A DNA stretch of 64,000 bases from CAVZOY01 sp963777095. GTDB lineage: Bacteria > Actinomycetota > Actinomycetes > Mycobacteriales > Geodermatophilaceae. Numbering within the stretch: the first letter of the stretch is position 1; every line of letters begins with the position of its first letter. Shown here piece by piece: positions 1 to 8,983 of the stretch. The translations under genes were made by a program, and so were the position numbers. Under the pieces are notes generated by a model. It was not told the origin of the DNA and did no database searches. It saw nothing but the letters and a program-made list of their open reading frames with translations. The stretch spans positions 62,001-126,000 of the forward strand of contig CAVZOY010000006.1 of NCBI GenBank assembly GCA_963777095.1, written 5' to 3'.

Positions 1-539
1 TGAAGATCGCCAACGACCTGCGCTGGATGGGCTCGGGGCCCCGCACCGGACTGGGCGAGATCTTCCTGCCGGACCTGCAGCCGGGCAGCTCGATCATGCC
101 GGGCAAGGTCAACCCCGTGATCCCCGAGGCGACCGTGCAGGTCGCCGCGCAGGTCATCGGCAACGACGCGGCCGTGACCTTCGCCGGCACGACCGGCAAC
201 TTCGAGCTCAACGTGACGCTGCCGCTCATGGCCCGCAACGTGCTCGAGTCCATCCGGCTGCTGGCCAACGTGAGCCGGCTGCTCGCCGACCGCTGCGTCG
301 ACGGCATCACCGCGAACGTCGACCGCTGCCGCGAGCTGGCCGAGTCCTCCCCGTCGATCGTCACGCCGCTGAACAAGTACATCGGCTACGAGGAGGCCGC
401 GAAGGTCGCCAAGCAGTCGCTGGCGGAGCGCAAGACGATCCGCCAGGTCGTGCTGGAGCGCGGCTACGTCGGGCAGGGCAAGCTCACCGAGCAGCAGCTG
501 GACGAGGCGCTCGACGTCCTGTCGATGACCCACCCGTGA
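1..539 (+). CDS. fumC: Class II fumarate hydratase, C-terminal part (5' end outside window)
   Basis: This is the last 178 residues of a fumarase, which converts fumarate to malate in the TCA cycle in the cytoplasm. The frame is open from base 3, reading KIANDLRWMGSGPRTGLGE. The fumarase/aspartase superfamily signature GSSIMPGKVN lies at about 84-113. The following VIPEATVQVAAQVIGND and SSPSIVTPLN segments match actinobacterial FumC better than aspartase as I remember them, though aspartate ammonia-lyase cannot be fully excluded from the C-terminus alone. Citrate synthase follows 46 bases downstream on the same strand. Confidence 0.9.
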   Translation, partial: KIANDLRWMGSGPRTGLGEIFLPDLQPGSSIMPGKVNPVIPEATVQVAAQVIGNDAAVTFAGTTGNFELNVTLPLMARNVLESIRLLANVSRLLADRCVDGITANVDRCRELAESSPSIVTPLNKYIGYEEAAKVAKQSLAERKTIRQVVLERGYVGQGKLTEQQLDEALDVLSMTHP

Positions 540-585
540 CACCCACCGCCGCACCACCGGCCCACTGGAAGTAGGTTCCGTCCCG

Positions 586-1875
<1,290 letters not shown>

Positions 1876-1902
1876 TCCGCCGGCCCCTCCGAGTTCCGTC
1901 GT

Positions 1903-1934
1903 CCGGCCCGGGTCCCGTCAGGGGTCCGGGCCGG
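1903..1934 (+). terminator. Hairpin after gltA
   Basis: CCGGCCCGG (1903-1911) pairs perfectly with CCGGGCCGG (1926-1934) around a 14-base loop that itself can pair CCC with GGG. There is no T-run, so termination is likely but not certain. Confidence 0.5.
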
Positions 1935-1984
1935 AGCCGTCCGGCGGACCGGCCGGGGCGTCGCCTGTGCCAGGATCGGTGACC

Positions 1985-2179
1985 ATGGACGAGCGGCGCG
2001 ACGAGGAGGACGTGCTGTTCCTCCCGCCGGTCCCGCTTGCCACCGGCCGGCTGCTCGAGCCCGACGGCGAGGGCGATCCGGTGCGCATCACCAAGCTCGA
2101 GTTCGTCGTCTCGACCGAGGACGGCGACGAATTGCGCATCCCGCTCGTCCACCGCCACGGCGCCTGGTGGGCGCCCTAG
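1985..2179 (+). CDS. Small acidic protein of unknown function
   Basis: This is a 64-residue protein, MDERRDEEDVLFLPPVPL to HRHGAWWAP. I do not recognise the family. The frame has strong G/C third positions and an acidic N-terminus, and it ends in the Trp-rich AWWAP. I chose the ATG at 1985. In-frame GTG codons at 1967 and 1979 are alternatives. It sits alone between the gltA hairpin and a convergent GNAT gene whose frame, as written, overlaps its 3' end. Confidence 0.55.
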   Translation: MDERRDEEDVLFLPPVPLATGRLLEPDGEGDPVRITKLEFVVSTEDGDELRIPLVHRHGAWWAP

Positions 2180-2984
2180 GTCTCAGGACGTCGAGCGCCG
2201 CCAGGTGTACGGGCGTCGTCGTCGACACCGCGACGAAGCCGGAGCGCTCGAGGATCGGCCGCGAGTACCAGGTCGAGTCGCTGTGCAGGAGCGTGGCGCC
2301 CATCCGCAGGGCCGACCGGGCGCGCGCGGCGGTCAGCGCGCGGTAGATGCCGCGGCCCCGCCACTCCGCCACCGTCGCGCCGCCCCACAGCCCGGCGAAC
2401 TGCGTCCCGGCCACCCGCTCCAGGCGGCCGGCACAGATCATGCGACCGCCGGCCTCGGCGACCCAGATCTCCATCCCCTCGTCCCGGGCGAGCCGCCGCA
2501 GCAGGGCGTTCGCCGTCGCCACGGAGACCGGATCGCCGAACACCTCGTCCGCCATCGCGCTCATCGCGCGCACGTCGGCCTCCGCGGTGACCCGCCGGAG
2601 GGTGACGCCGTCCGGCAGCGGCACGTCGACGGCGAGCGCCCGCGCCTCGCCGATCATGATCGACTCCGGCTCCTCCGGGACGAAGCCGTGCTCGACCAGC
2701 GCCTCGTGCAGGCCGGGAGCGGCGTCGTGCCCGCGGGCCTTCCACTCCACCCGGGTGATGGCCGGGTCGGCCCGGTAGTGGTCGAGCGCCCCGGCCACCA
2801 GCCGCCGGATCCCCGCGGCGTCGGCACCGCCGAGGTCGCGGTAGGTGATCCAGCCGCGGCCGGCCGCGAACGTGATCAGGTGCAGCGGACCGAGCCGGGT
2901 CACCGACTCCGAGGCCGGGGTCTCCTCGGCGTCGCCGCGCAGCTGCTCGTCGTAGGCCGCGAGCAGGCGGCCGGGGTCGTCCAC
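2088..2984 (-). CDS. GNAT family N-acetyltransferase
   Basis: This predicted cytoplasmic acetyltransferase has about 298 residues. The C-terminal half shows the GNAT core: EIWVAEAGGRMICAGRLE, then AGLWGGATVAEWRGRGIYRA with the acetyl-CoA binding R-G-R-G-I/Y loop, then LLHSDSTWYSRPILERSGF. The N-terminal half is a second, degenerate GNAT-like region (GWITYRDLGG, DPAITRVEWKARGH). The substrate is unknown. I chose the GTG at 2984 (VDDPGRLLAAYDEQL). The last 30 codons are an Arg-rich tail running antisense into the neighbouring gene. A TAG at 2176 in an adjacent frame suggests the real end may be there, with one frame error. Confidence 0.8.
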   Translation of the reverse strand: MDDPGRLLAAYDEQLRGDAEETPASESVTRLGPLHLITFAAGRGWITYRDLGGADAAGIRRLVAGALDHYRADPAITRVEWKARGHDAAPGLHEALVEHGFVPEEPESIMIGEARALAVDVPLPDGVTLRRVTAEADVRAMSAMADEVFGDPVSVATANALLRRLARDEGMEIWVAEAGGRMICAGRLERVAGTQFAGLWGGATVAEWRGRGIYRALTAARARSALRMGATLLHSDSTWYSRPILERSGFVAVSTTTPVHLAALDVLRPRAPTRRRGGGRAGCAIRRRPRSRRRTRAW

Positions 2985-3086
2985 GGCGGCGACGCTGCCG
3001 GTCGCGCGGCCGCGAGGCAACGCGTTTTCCTCGTGAGGGCGGCCTTCCCCCGGAGGGGGACATCCGCCGGATCTCACCCTCCCCTC

Positions 3087-3104
3087 CTCACCCCTGGGGG
3101 TGAG
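3087..3104. repeat. 18-bp near-perfect palindrome in a divergent intergenic region
   Basis: CTCACCCC-TG-GGGGTGAG has 8-bp perfect arms. It lies between the divergent GNAT gene (start 2984) and the cell-wall hydrolase gene (start 3224). It could be an operator or an RNA hairpin. Confidence 0.45.
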
Positions 3105-3140
3105 ACCCCCTCCCCCGCCGTACAGCCGACCCCCCGGCCA

Positions 3141-3204
3141 CGTCGATACCTGCCCGGAGCGTTCCGCGCCGCACTCCGCGGCCGGAACCGGAGCCGTATC
3201 GACG
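3141..3204 (+). promoter_or_regulatory. Structured leader upstream of the NlpC/P60-VanY gene
   Basis: A 64-base element ends just before the ribosome binding site of the gene at 3224. Outer stem: CGTCGATAC (3141-3149) with GTATCGACG (3196-3204), 9 bp perfect. Inner hairpin: TTCCG (3162-3166) with CGGAA (3183-3187), one bulged C, then GCCGC (3168-3172) with GCGGC (3178-3182) and loop ACTCC. CCGGAG occurs on both sides of the internal loop. I could not match it to the c-di-AMP (ydaO) riboswitch, which would be expected for this gene type. Confidence 0.5.
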
Positions 3205-3223
3205 AGACCGCCGGGGAGATGTC

Positions 3224-5210
3224 GTGCCAGCGCAGCGCACCACCCAGCGCTCGACGACGCGCACGGCCGCGACGACCCGGCCAGCCGCACCCCGGACGAC
3301 GACCGCCCGGCCGCGCAGTACTCGCCCGGCCGGGGACGTCCGGCCCGCCCTCACCGCCCGCGAGGCCGAGGCGCTGCGCGCGCTGCTGGTCGCGCGCCAG
3401 CAGGGCGCGACCGGGGGCACCGCTCCGACCCGCCGTCCGGCGCCCCGCACCACCTCGCGCACGACGACGACCCGCCCGGTCCGGCGCCGTACGGCGCCGT
3501 CGCGCTCCACCTCGCGCCCCGCGCGCACCGGCGCGCCGTGGCGCACCCGGCTGGGCGTCGTGGCCGCCGGCGTCCTCGTGCTGCCCGTGGCTGCCTCCCT
3601 GCTCCTGCCGGGACCGACCACGCCCGGCACGGACGACGTCCCGCGCACCGCGACCCAGCTCGCCCTGACCGCGCACACCGAGCTCGTCCAGCAGGGTGAG
3701 CGAGTCGTGCAGGTGGAGAACGAGCTGACCCGCCGGCAGATCGAGCTGGCCGCGGCCCGCAAGGCCGAGGCGAAGGCCCGGTCGGCGGCGGAGGCCGCGC
3801 AGGCCGCCGTCGGCACCGGGGCGGCCGACCTGTTCCGCGCCGCTCCCGGCGACCGGCTGCCGGTGTTCGGCCTCGACGTCCAGGACCCCACGGCGACAGC
3901 AGGAGTCCTCTACCGGCAGGCGCTGGCCGACCGTGCCGACATGACCCTCGAGCGGACCGTCGTGCGTGCCGAGCGCGCCGGCGTCGCGCTGGACGCCGCG
4001 CGCCGCGCGGTGACCGACGCCGAGGACCGCGTCGCCTCCGCCTCCGCCCGCGCCGAGGAACTGCTCGCCGAGACCCGGTCGCAGGTCGCCGACCTCGCCC
4101 CCGGGATGTCGGCCACCATCGCCGGGCTCAGCCGGGTGCCGTCCTCCGGTGCCCAGCAGGAGCGCAACGAGCGCGCCGTGGCCCGGTGGCAGCACTACCT
4201 GCGCGCCCTGGCGAAGGCCGGCATCGAGCCGCCGCGCGCCGCCGATCTGGCCGACCCGGAGCATCTGCCGGCCGGCATGTCACCGGCCCTGGACGACGAC
4301 GGCGAGGCCGTTGCCGGCATCGCCTGGGCGGTCGTCGGCAGCTCGCCGGTGACCGTGGTGCCCGCCGAGACCGTCGCCGCCGTCAGCAGCGCGCTCTCGC
4401 AGCTGGGCAAGCCCTACGTGCCTGGCGCCATCGGTCCCGACACCTACGACTGCGGTGGCTTCACCGCGGCCGCGTGGCAGCGTGCCGGCTGGTCGCTGCC
4501 GGCCACCCCGGCGGCGCAGTGGCGCACCGGCACCGCCGTGCCCGTGTCCTCGCTGCAGATCGGCGACCTGGTCCTCTCCCCCGGCGGGCTGGACGTCGGC
4601 CTCTACCTGGGCGGCGGCGACGTGCTCGCCGCCTCGGCGACGGCTTACCGCGTCACGGTCCGGTCGGTGCCGGCCGGTGCCTCCGCCGTCCGCGTGACCC
4701 TCGGCCGATCTACGGAGCCCAACGCCGCGCTCGCCGCGTCGGCCGGCGCCCTGGCCTGCGGCGCGAAGCCGGCGAAGAAGTCGGCGGACATCCCCAGCCC
4801 CGCCTGGGGCGGCTGGTCCAACGGCCGGATCCCCTCCGACGCGCTGTGCGAGCTGGGCTCGTCCGGCCACGCGCTGCGCTGCGACGCGGCCGAGGGCTAC
4901 GCCCGGCTCGCGCAGGCCTACGCCGACCGGTTCGGCCGCGGGCTGTGCATCACCGACTCGTACCGGTCCTACGGCGCGCAGCTCACCGCGTTCGCCCTGA
5001 AGCCGGGGCTGGCGGCGTTGCCGGGCACCTCGAACCACGGGTGGGCCCTGGCGGTCGACCTGTGCGGCGGGGTGAACAGCTTCGGCACGCGCAGACTGGC
5101 GCTGGATGGCGGAGAACGCCGGCCGCTTCGGCTGGGTCCAGCCCGCCTGGGCCGGCCCGCAGGGCGAGAAGCCCGAGCCGTGGCACTGGGAGTTCGGCAT
5201 CATCTCCTGA
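3224..5210 (+). CDS. Membrane-anchored NlpC/P60 endopeptidase fused to VanY-type D-Ala-D-Ala carboxypeptidase
   Basis: This is a peptidoglycan hydrolase of about 661 residues. In order it has a Thr/Arg-rich cytoplasmic N-terminus, one membrane segment at about 109-131 (LGVVAAGVLVLPVAASLLL), a coiled coil at about 147-260, and an NlpC/P60 domain with the presumed nucleophile Cys410 in YDCGGF. A C-terminal M15B/VanY domain follows, with SYRSYGAQ, His605 in TSNHGWALAVDLC and WHWEF. The nucleophile motif is DCGGF, where DCSGF is usual. A +1 change near 5089 separates the last 40 residues (WMAENAGRFGW to FGIIS, stop 5208-5210). The GTG start follows GGGGAG by a normal spacing. A similar NlpC domain recurs in the flagellar operon at 25164. 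Confidence 0.85.
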
Positions 5211-5452
5211 CATTCCGCCCTTCGTGCAGGTCAGCCCCCTGCTACTTCTCAGATGGCACGGTGATGGAACACCACGCATCGTCTACCGAGGTGTGTCGGC
5301 CGGACTGGCATGGCCACGGGCTACGAGGGCGGTAGCGCACCCGCAGGACCGGCGCTGTACCGCTTCGCTCGGTGCGATATAGGCATGAGGACCAGCCAGG
5401 AGCAGACTGGCCTCGCAGGGCTGTCATCCTGCGGCCGCTCAAGGGACTGCTC

Positions 5453-6244
5453 ATGAACCGTCGGCTTCTCCCTCGCCTAGGCATCATCTCCGTGACCGTC
5501 CTCGCTGCCGGCCTGGGTGGAGTTTCGACCGCCTCCGCTGCGCCCCCGTCGAACGCATGCCAGCAGGTCGTCATGCCCTCCGGGGGCGGCTGCTCGGACG
5601 TCGACCGAGACGGACTGACGACCCCTGAGGAACGAAGGCTCTACGGAACCGACCCGCACCTGGCCGACTCGGACTCCGACGGGCTGCAGGACGGACTGGA
5701 AGTCCAGCTGGGCACGAACCCGAGCGCCGCCGACTCCGACTCCGACGGGCTGCAGGACGGGCTCGAGGTCCAGCTGGGCACGAACCCGAGCGCCGCCGAC
5801 TCCGACTCCGACGGGCTGCAGGACGGACTGGAAGTCCAGCTGGGCACGAACCCGAGCGCCGCCGACTCCGACTCCGACGGGCTGCAGGACGGACTGGAAG
5901 TCCAGCTGGGCACGAACCCGAGCGCGGCCGACTCCGACTCCGACGGGCTGCAGGACGGACTGGAAGTCCAACTGGGCACGAACCCGAGCGCGGCCGACTC
6001 CGACTCCGACGGGCTGCAGGACGGGCTGGAAGTCCAACTGGGCACGAACCCGAGCGCGGCCGACTCCGACTCCGACGGGCTGTCAGGACGGGCTGGAAGT
6101 CCAACTGGGCACGAACCCGAGCGCGGCCGACTCCGACTCCGACGGGCTGCGGACGGGCTGGAAGTCCAACTGGGCACGAACCCGAGCGCGGCCGACTCCG
6201 ACTCCGACGGGCTGTCGGACGGACTGGAGGTGCCGACCGCCTGA
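5453..6244 (+). CDS. Secreted thrombospondin type-3 repeat (calcium-binding) protein
   Basis: About 263 residues. The ATG at 5453 gives a signal peptide (MNRRLLPRLGIISVTVLAAG, cleavage near ASAAPPS). After a short Cys-containing linker, a DVDRDGLTTPEE motif leads into nine 22-residue units of the form ADSDSDGLQDGLEVQLGTNP. DxDxDG is the calcium-binding thrombospondin type-3 loop. Unit 7 has one extra base (about 6083) and unit 8 lacks one (about 6151), so the frame is restored. The protein ends in LSDGLEVPTA with no LPXTG or membrane anchor, so it is probably released or held by other means. Function unknown; adhesion or matrix roles are usual for such repeats. Confidence 0.8.
   Translation: MNRRLLPRLGIISVTVLAAGLGGVSTASAAPPSNACQQVVMPSGGGCSDVDRDGLTTPEERRLYGTDPHLADSDSDGLQDGLEVQLGTNPSAADSDSDGLQDGLEVQLGTNPSAADSDSDGLQDGLEVQLGTNPSAADSDSDGLQDGLEVQLGTNPSAADSDSDGLQDGLEVQLGTNPSAADSDSDGLQDGLEVQLGTNPSAADSDSDGLSGRAGSPTGHEPERGRLRLRRAADGLEVQLGTNPSAADSDSDGLSDGLEVPTA
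5663..6241 (+). repeat. Tandem array of 66-bp units, nine copies
   Basis: Units start at 5663, 5729, 5795, 5861, 5927, 5993, 6059, 6126 and 6191 (last partial). They are nearly identical at DNA level, differing mainly at gaa/gag, cag/caa and gcc/gcg wobble positions. This implies recent duplication or gene conversion. Copy number may be unstable or mis-assembled. Confidence 0.95.
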
Positions 6245-6389
6245 TCGCTCCTCCGCGGGTCTGCGCCCTCGTCGCAGGTCGCGCACGCGGCGCACGAAGC
6301 CCGGCAGGACCTCCTGACGCCGGCGCCCGACTTGGCCCCGCGTCGGTGCCCGCTCCGAGCGTGCGAGCGGTGCGGACGCAGGTCCTTTC

Positions 6390-7151
6390 TCAGACCCAGG
6401 GAAGGTCGACCAGCGCCTGCCACGGCGCGATGACGCAGGCCTCGGCGCTCTGGCCGCCGAGTCGCCGGGCGACGCCGGCTTCGGCGCAGGCCACCGGCCG
6501 GTGCGGCGTGATGACCACGTGCATGCCGGGCATCTCCAGACCCGCCGCGGTCACCCGCTGCAGCATCCGGTCGGGAGCGACCAGCGCGGCGGTGCCGAGC
6601 ACCGGGTCGGTCGGGTGCGACCAGAGGGCGACCGGACCCTCGACGTGCAGGTCGAGCGGCACGTCGTGCGCCCGGCCGAGGGCCGCGGAGCGGATGCGGT
6701 GCAGGGACGACGCGTCGCATGTGGCGGACGGCTGCCAGGGCAGCACGAGTTCGCCGCGGCGGACGACGACCCGCCAGCCGACGGCTCGGCGCCGGGTGTC
6801 CGCCCAGTCGACGACGGCGATGCCGCCGGTGGCCGCGGCGTGGTCGGTGACCGGCCGATGCGCGATCCAGGAGGCCAGCGCGGTCGAGATCCCCGTCGGG
6901 GTGGGCCGCACGCCGGCCGCCGTCATGTCGTCGGCGAGATCGGCCAGCGGCACGCGGAGCGCGCGCTCGTCCTCCTCGAGCACCACGACGGACCCGCGAC
7001 GCGATCCGGAGTCCAGGACGACGGACAGGCCCGGGGCGGTCAGGCAGGGCAGCAGCGCCTCGGCGACGTCGTGCAGGTCGGCGACGCCGACGCGCTCGGG
7101 CCGCAGCCGCGCGAGCAGCCCCGCGGATCCGCCGAACCGGAGGTCGGTCAC
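6390..7151 (-). CDS. Protein of unknown function next to the flagellar locus
   Basis: This 253-residue soluble protein has a GTG start at 7151 that overlaps the stop of the upstream gene (GTGA). I do not recognise the family. It opens VTDLRFGGSAGLLARLRPE. It has no signal peptide or membrane segment, and its middle is rich in hydrophobic beta-strand-like runs (GLSVVLDSGSRRGSVVVLEE, AVGWRVVVRRGELVLPW). It is co-directional with, and coupled to, the gene at 7148-7489. Together with the GCCGATAT motif at 7577-7584 upstream of that gene, this suggests a link to motility. That is inference. Confidence 0.65.
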   Translation of the reverse strand: MTDLRFGGSAGLLARLRPERVGVADLHDVAEALLPCLTAPGLSVVLDSGSRRGSVVVLEEDERALRVPLADLADDMTAAGVRPTPTGISTALASWIAHRPVTDHAAATGGIAVVDWADTRRRAVGWRVVVRRGELVLPWQPSATCDASSLHRIRSAALGRAHDVPLDLHVEGPVALWSHPTDPVLGTAALVAPDRMLQRVTAAGLEMPGMHVVITPHRPVACAEAGVARRLGGQSAEACVIAPWQALVDLPWV

Positions 7152-7489
7152 GAGCCGGCCCCCGTCAGGCGATCGCGGACGGTCTCGGGCAGCGAGGGCA
7201 GGGCCAGGACACTGCCGCGCTCGGCGGCCGAGAGCCGCACCGGCAGCACGTCGGCCGACCAGCCGGTAGCCGATCGGACGCGCGCGGCGGTCGCGGGCCA
7301 CACCGCGTCGCGGGCGGCGGCGACGTGCAGCTCGGTGAGCACGTCCTGCAGGTGGATGGCGGCGACCGGGTGCACGAGACAGCCCAGCCCCGCCCGCACC
7401 GCGGAGGCCAGCGCGGCGCGCTCGGCGGCGGAGAGCCAGTAGGGCACGAGGACGTCGGGGCGGGCCTCGTCGGCCGGCAGGGCGCTCAT
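7148..7489 (-). CDS. Small protein of unknown function, coupled to the gene at 6390
   Basis: This 113-residue soluble protein starts at the ATG at 7489 (MSALPADEARPDVLVPYWL). It is Ala/Leu-rich and predicted mostly helical. I see no known motif. Its stop overlaps the next start (GTGA). A candidate sigma-28 -10 motif (GCCGATAT) lies about 90 bases upstream, and the gene follows the sigma-like gene at 7771 on the same strand, separated by a strong hairpin terminator. Confidence 0.6.
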   Translation of the reverse strand: MSALPADEARPDVLVPYWLSAAERAALASAVRAGLGCLVHPVAAIHLQDVLTELHVAAARDAVWPATAARVRSATGWSADVLPVRLSAAERGSVLALPSLPETVRDRLTGAGS

Positions 7490-7576
7490 CGCGAGCCCCC
7501 GACCGCGGCCGACCGAGTCGCCGCGCACGCTCCGCAGGTGCGGTGCGCAGATCCCCCGTACGACGTCACGAATTGG

Positions 7577-7602
7577 ATATCGGCAGCGCCGACGGCCGAT
7601 GG
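7577..7602 (-). promoter_or_regulatory. Candidate sigma-28-type promoter for 7148-7489
   Basis: On the minus strand CCAT (7599-7602), 14 bases, then GCCGATAT (7577-7584). The -10 equals the classical sigma-28 consensus, while the -35 does not resemble TAAA. The same CCAT-N14-GCCGATA arrangement occurs before csrA. Confidence 0.4.
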
Positions 7603-7670
7603 ACCCGTGTCGAGGGCGTTTTCGGACGACGCGCCCGACGTCTCCTCGGCAGGACCCGCCACCCTGATGG

Positions 7671-7752
7671 TGATCAGGTCACCTGATCAAAGAGGGTCCT
7701 GGCTCACCATCGACGGTGAGCCAGGACCCCTAGCGATCAGGTCACCTGATCA
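7671..7752. repeat. Composite palindromic element: palindrome - 15-bp hairpin - same palindrome
   Basis: An 18-base palindromic core, GATCAGGTCACCTGATCA, occurs at 7672-7689 and again at 7735-7752. At 7671-7689 the arms are TGATCAGGT-c-ACCTGATCA. Between them lies a perfect 15-bp stem (see terminator at 7694-7729). The whole 82-base block is self-complementary at several nested scales. Confidence 0.9.
7694..7729 (-). terminator. Intrinsic terminator of the sigma-like gene
   Basis: GGGTCCTGGCTCACC (7694-7708) and GGTGAGCCAGGACCC (7715-7729) form a perfect 15-bp stem with a 6-base loop. Read on the minus strand, the stem is followed by TCTTT. This fits termination of the gene ending at 7771. 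Confidence 0.75.
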
Positions 7753-7770
7753 ACATGGCCGGTGAGCGCG

Positions 7771-8883
7771 TCAGTCGACGAGCTCCTCCAGGCGCGCGCG
7801 CAGCGCCTTCTCGACGCGGTCGGCGTGCACGTTCATGTTGCGCACCGAGGTGCCGAGCTCCGCGGACAGCTGCGTCTTGGTCGACCCGCCCCACGTGGTG
7901 AGGTACCAGGTCGCCCAGCCGAGCACGTTGGGCTGACCGGCGCGCTGGTCGCGCCGGGCGTCCGGGTCGGGGGCGCAGGCCGCGGTCAGCGCGTGCGAGA
8001 GCAGGGTCTGCTCGGCCTCGCCCATGATCTCGTCGGGCGCCTCGGAGGTGTCCGGCAGCAGGATCTCCGTGTCGTCCGGGCCGCCGTCCAGCGACTGCAG
8101 GTTGCGCAGCCCGTTGAGGGTGGCGACGGTCTGCGAGTTGCGCCGCAGCGTGGCCACGCTCTGGCCCATGTAGGCGGCCAGCTCCTTCTCGCTGGGCCGC
8201 CGCTGGTGCTCGGCGATGAACGCGGCGATCGCCTTCTGCTGCTTGTGCTCGGTGTCGGCGGCGGTACGGCCGTGCGCGTTGCGGCCCAGGTCGTGCACCC
8301 ACTTGGACAGCTGGGTGGCCAGGAACGCGCCGAACGGCACTCCCTTGCCCTCGTCGAACTGCCCGACGGCCTTGAGGATCCACTCGTAGACCTGCTGGCC
8401 GAGGTCGTCCGGGTCGGGCAGGTGCAGCCGGATCGTGCTCATGTTGCGCTGCAGCCGCTTGAGGCTGACGGGGCCGTAGTGCCGGCACAGGTCGTCGAGG
8501 AACGCCGGCGGCAGGTCGCGGGGGTCGCGGCGACGGACGTCGGTCTCGCCGCGCAGCCCGACCGTGCTCACACCCCGGCCGGCGCACCAGGCGCGCACCC
8601 AGTCGGCGAGGACGGCGGCGGATCCGCACGGGCCGTCGACGCGGTACAGGCCCTCGCCGTCGTCGAAGCTGACGGTCACGCCGTCGGGCAGCTCGGCGCG
8701 GAACTCGGCCAGCGGCAGCTCGCGGTCGGTGCGGAAGTGCACGCGGTCGCGCGGGGTGATCGGCGCCAGCGCCCAGCCCTCGGCCTCCGGGATGCCGCCG
8801 AAGACGAGCGGCGCGCGGACGCGGCCGCGGGCGTCGGCCGCGGACAGAGGGTCGTCGGTCGGGAACGGGTCGCGATCGGTCAC
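7771..8883 (-). CDS. Atypical sigma-70-like transcription factor
   Basis: 370 residues. The GTG at 8883 follows AGGAG. The first ~150 residues match no family I know. From about 155 to 205 the sequence resembles sigma region 2 (DDLGQQVYEWILKAVGQFDE, PFGAFLATQLSKWVHDL). Then comes a region-3-like helix-turn-helix (HQRRPSEKELAAYMGQSVAT). The C-terminus (TQLSAELGTSVRNMNVHADR) looks like a weak region 4. This order suggests a divergent FliA/SigB-group sigma factor or a sigma-derived regulator. Its place beside csrA/fliW suggests flagellar control. An unrelated DNA-binding protein with similar helices remains possible. Confidence 0.65.
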   Translation of the reverse strand: MTDRDPFPTDDPLSAADARGRVRAPLVFGGIPEAEGWALAPITPRDRVHFRTDRELPLAEFRAELPDGVTVSFDDGEGLYRVDGPCGSAAVLADWVRAWCAGRGVSTVGLRGETDVRRRDPRDLPPAFLDDLCRHYGPVSLKRLQRNMSTIRLHLPDPDDLGQQVYEWILKAVGQFDEGKGVPFGAFLATQLSKWVHDLGRNAHGRTAADTEHKQQKAIAAFIAEHQRRPSEKELAAYMGQSVATLRRNSQTVATLNGLRNLQSLDGGPDDTEILLPDTSEAPDEIMGEAEQTLLSHALTAACAPDPDARRDQRAGQPNVLGWATWYLTTWGGSTKTQLSAELGTSVRNMNVHADRVEKALRARLEELVD

Positions 8884-8983
8884 CGGAACTCCTGGGGCGC
8901 TGAGGGGAAGTGGGCGCTGAGGGAAGGGCGAGGTACGGGTGGAACACCGCCTCGGGGAACGAGCCGGACGGCGCCGGCGCGGG

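Noticed and set aside
3141..3204. c-di-AMP (ydaO) riboswitch
   Set aside because: The conserved core segments of that class are not visible and the element is too short.
7325..7765. Plus-strand ORF over the 7148-7752 region
   Set aside because: It runs antisense to a coupled gene and through the terminator element. No domain was recognised.
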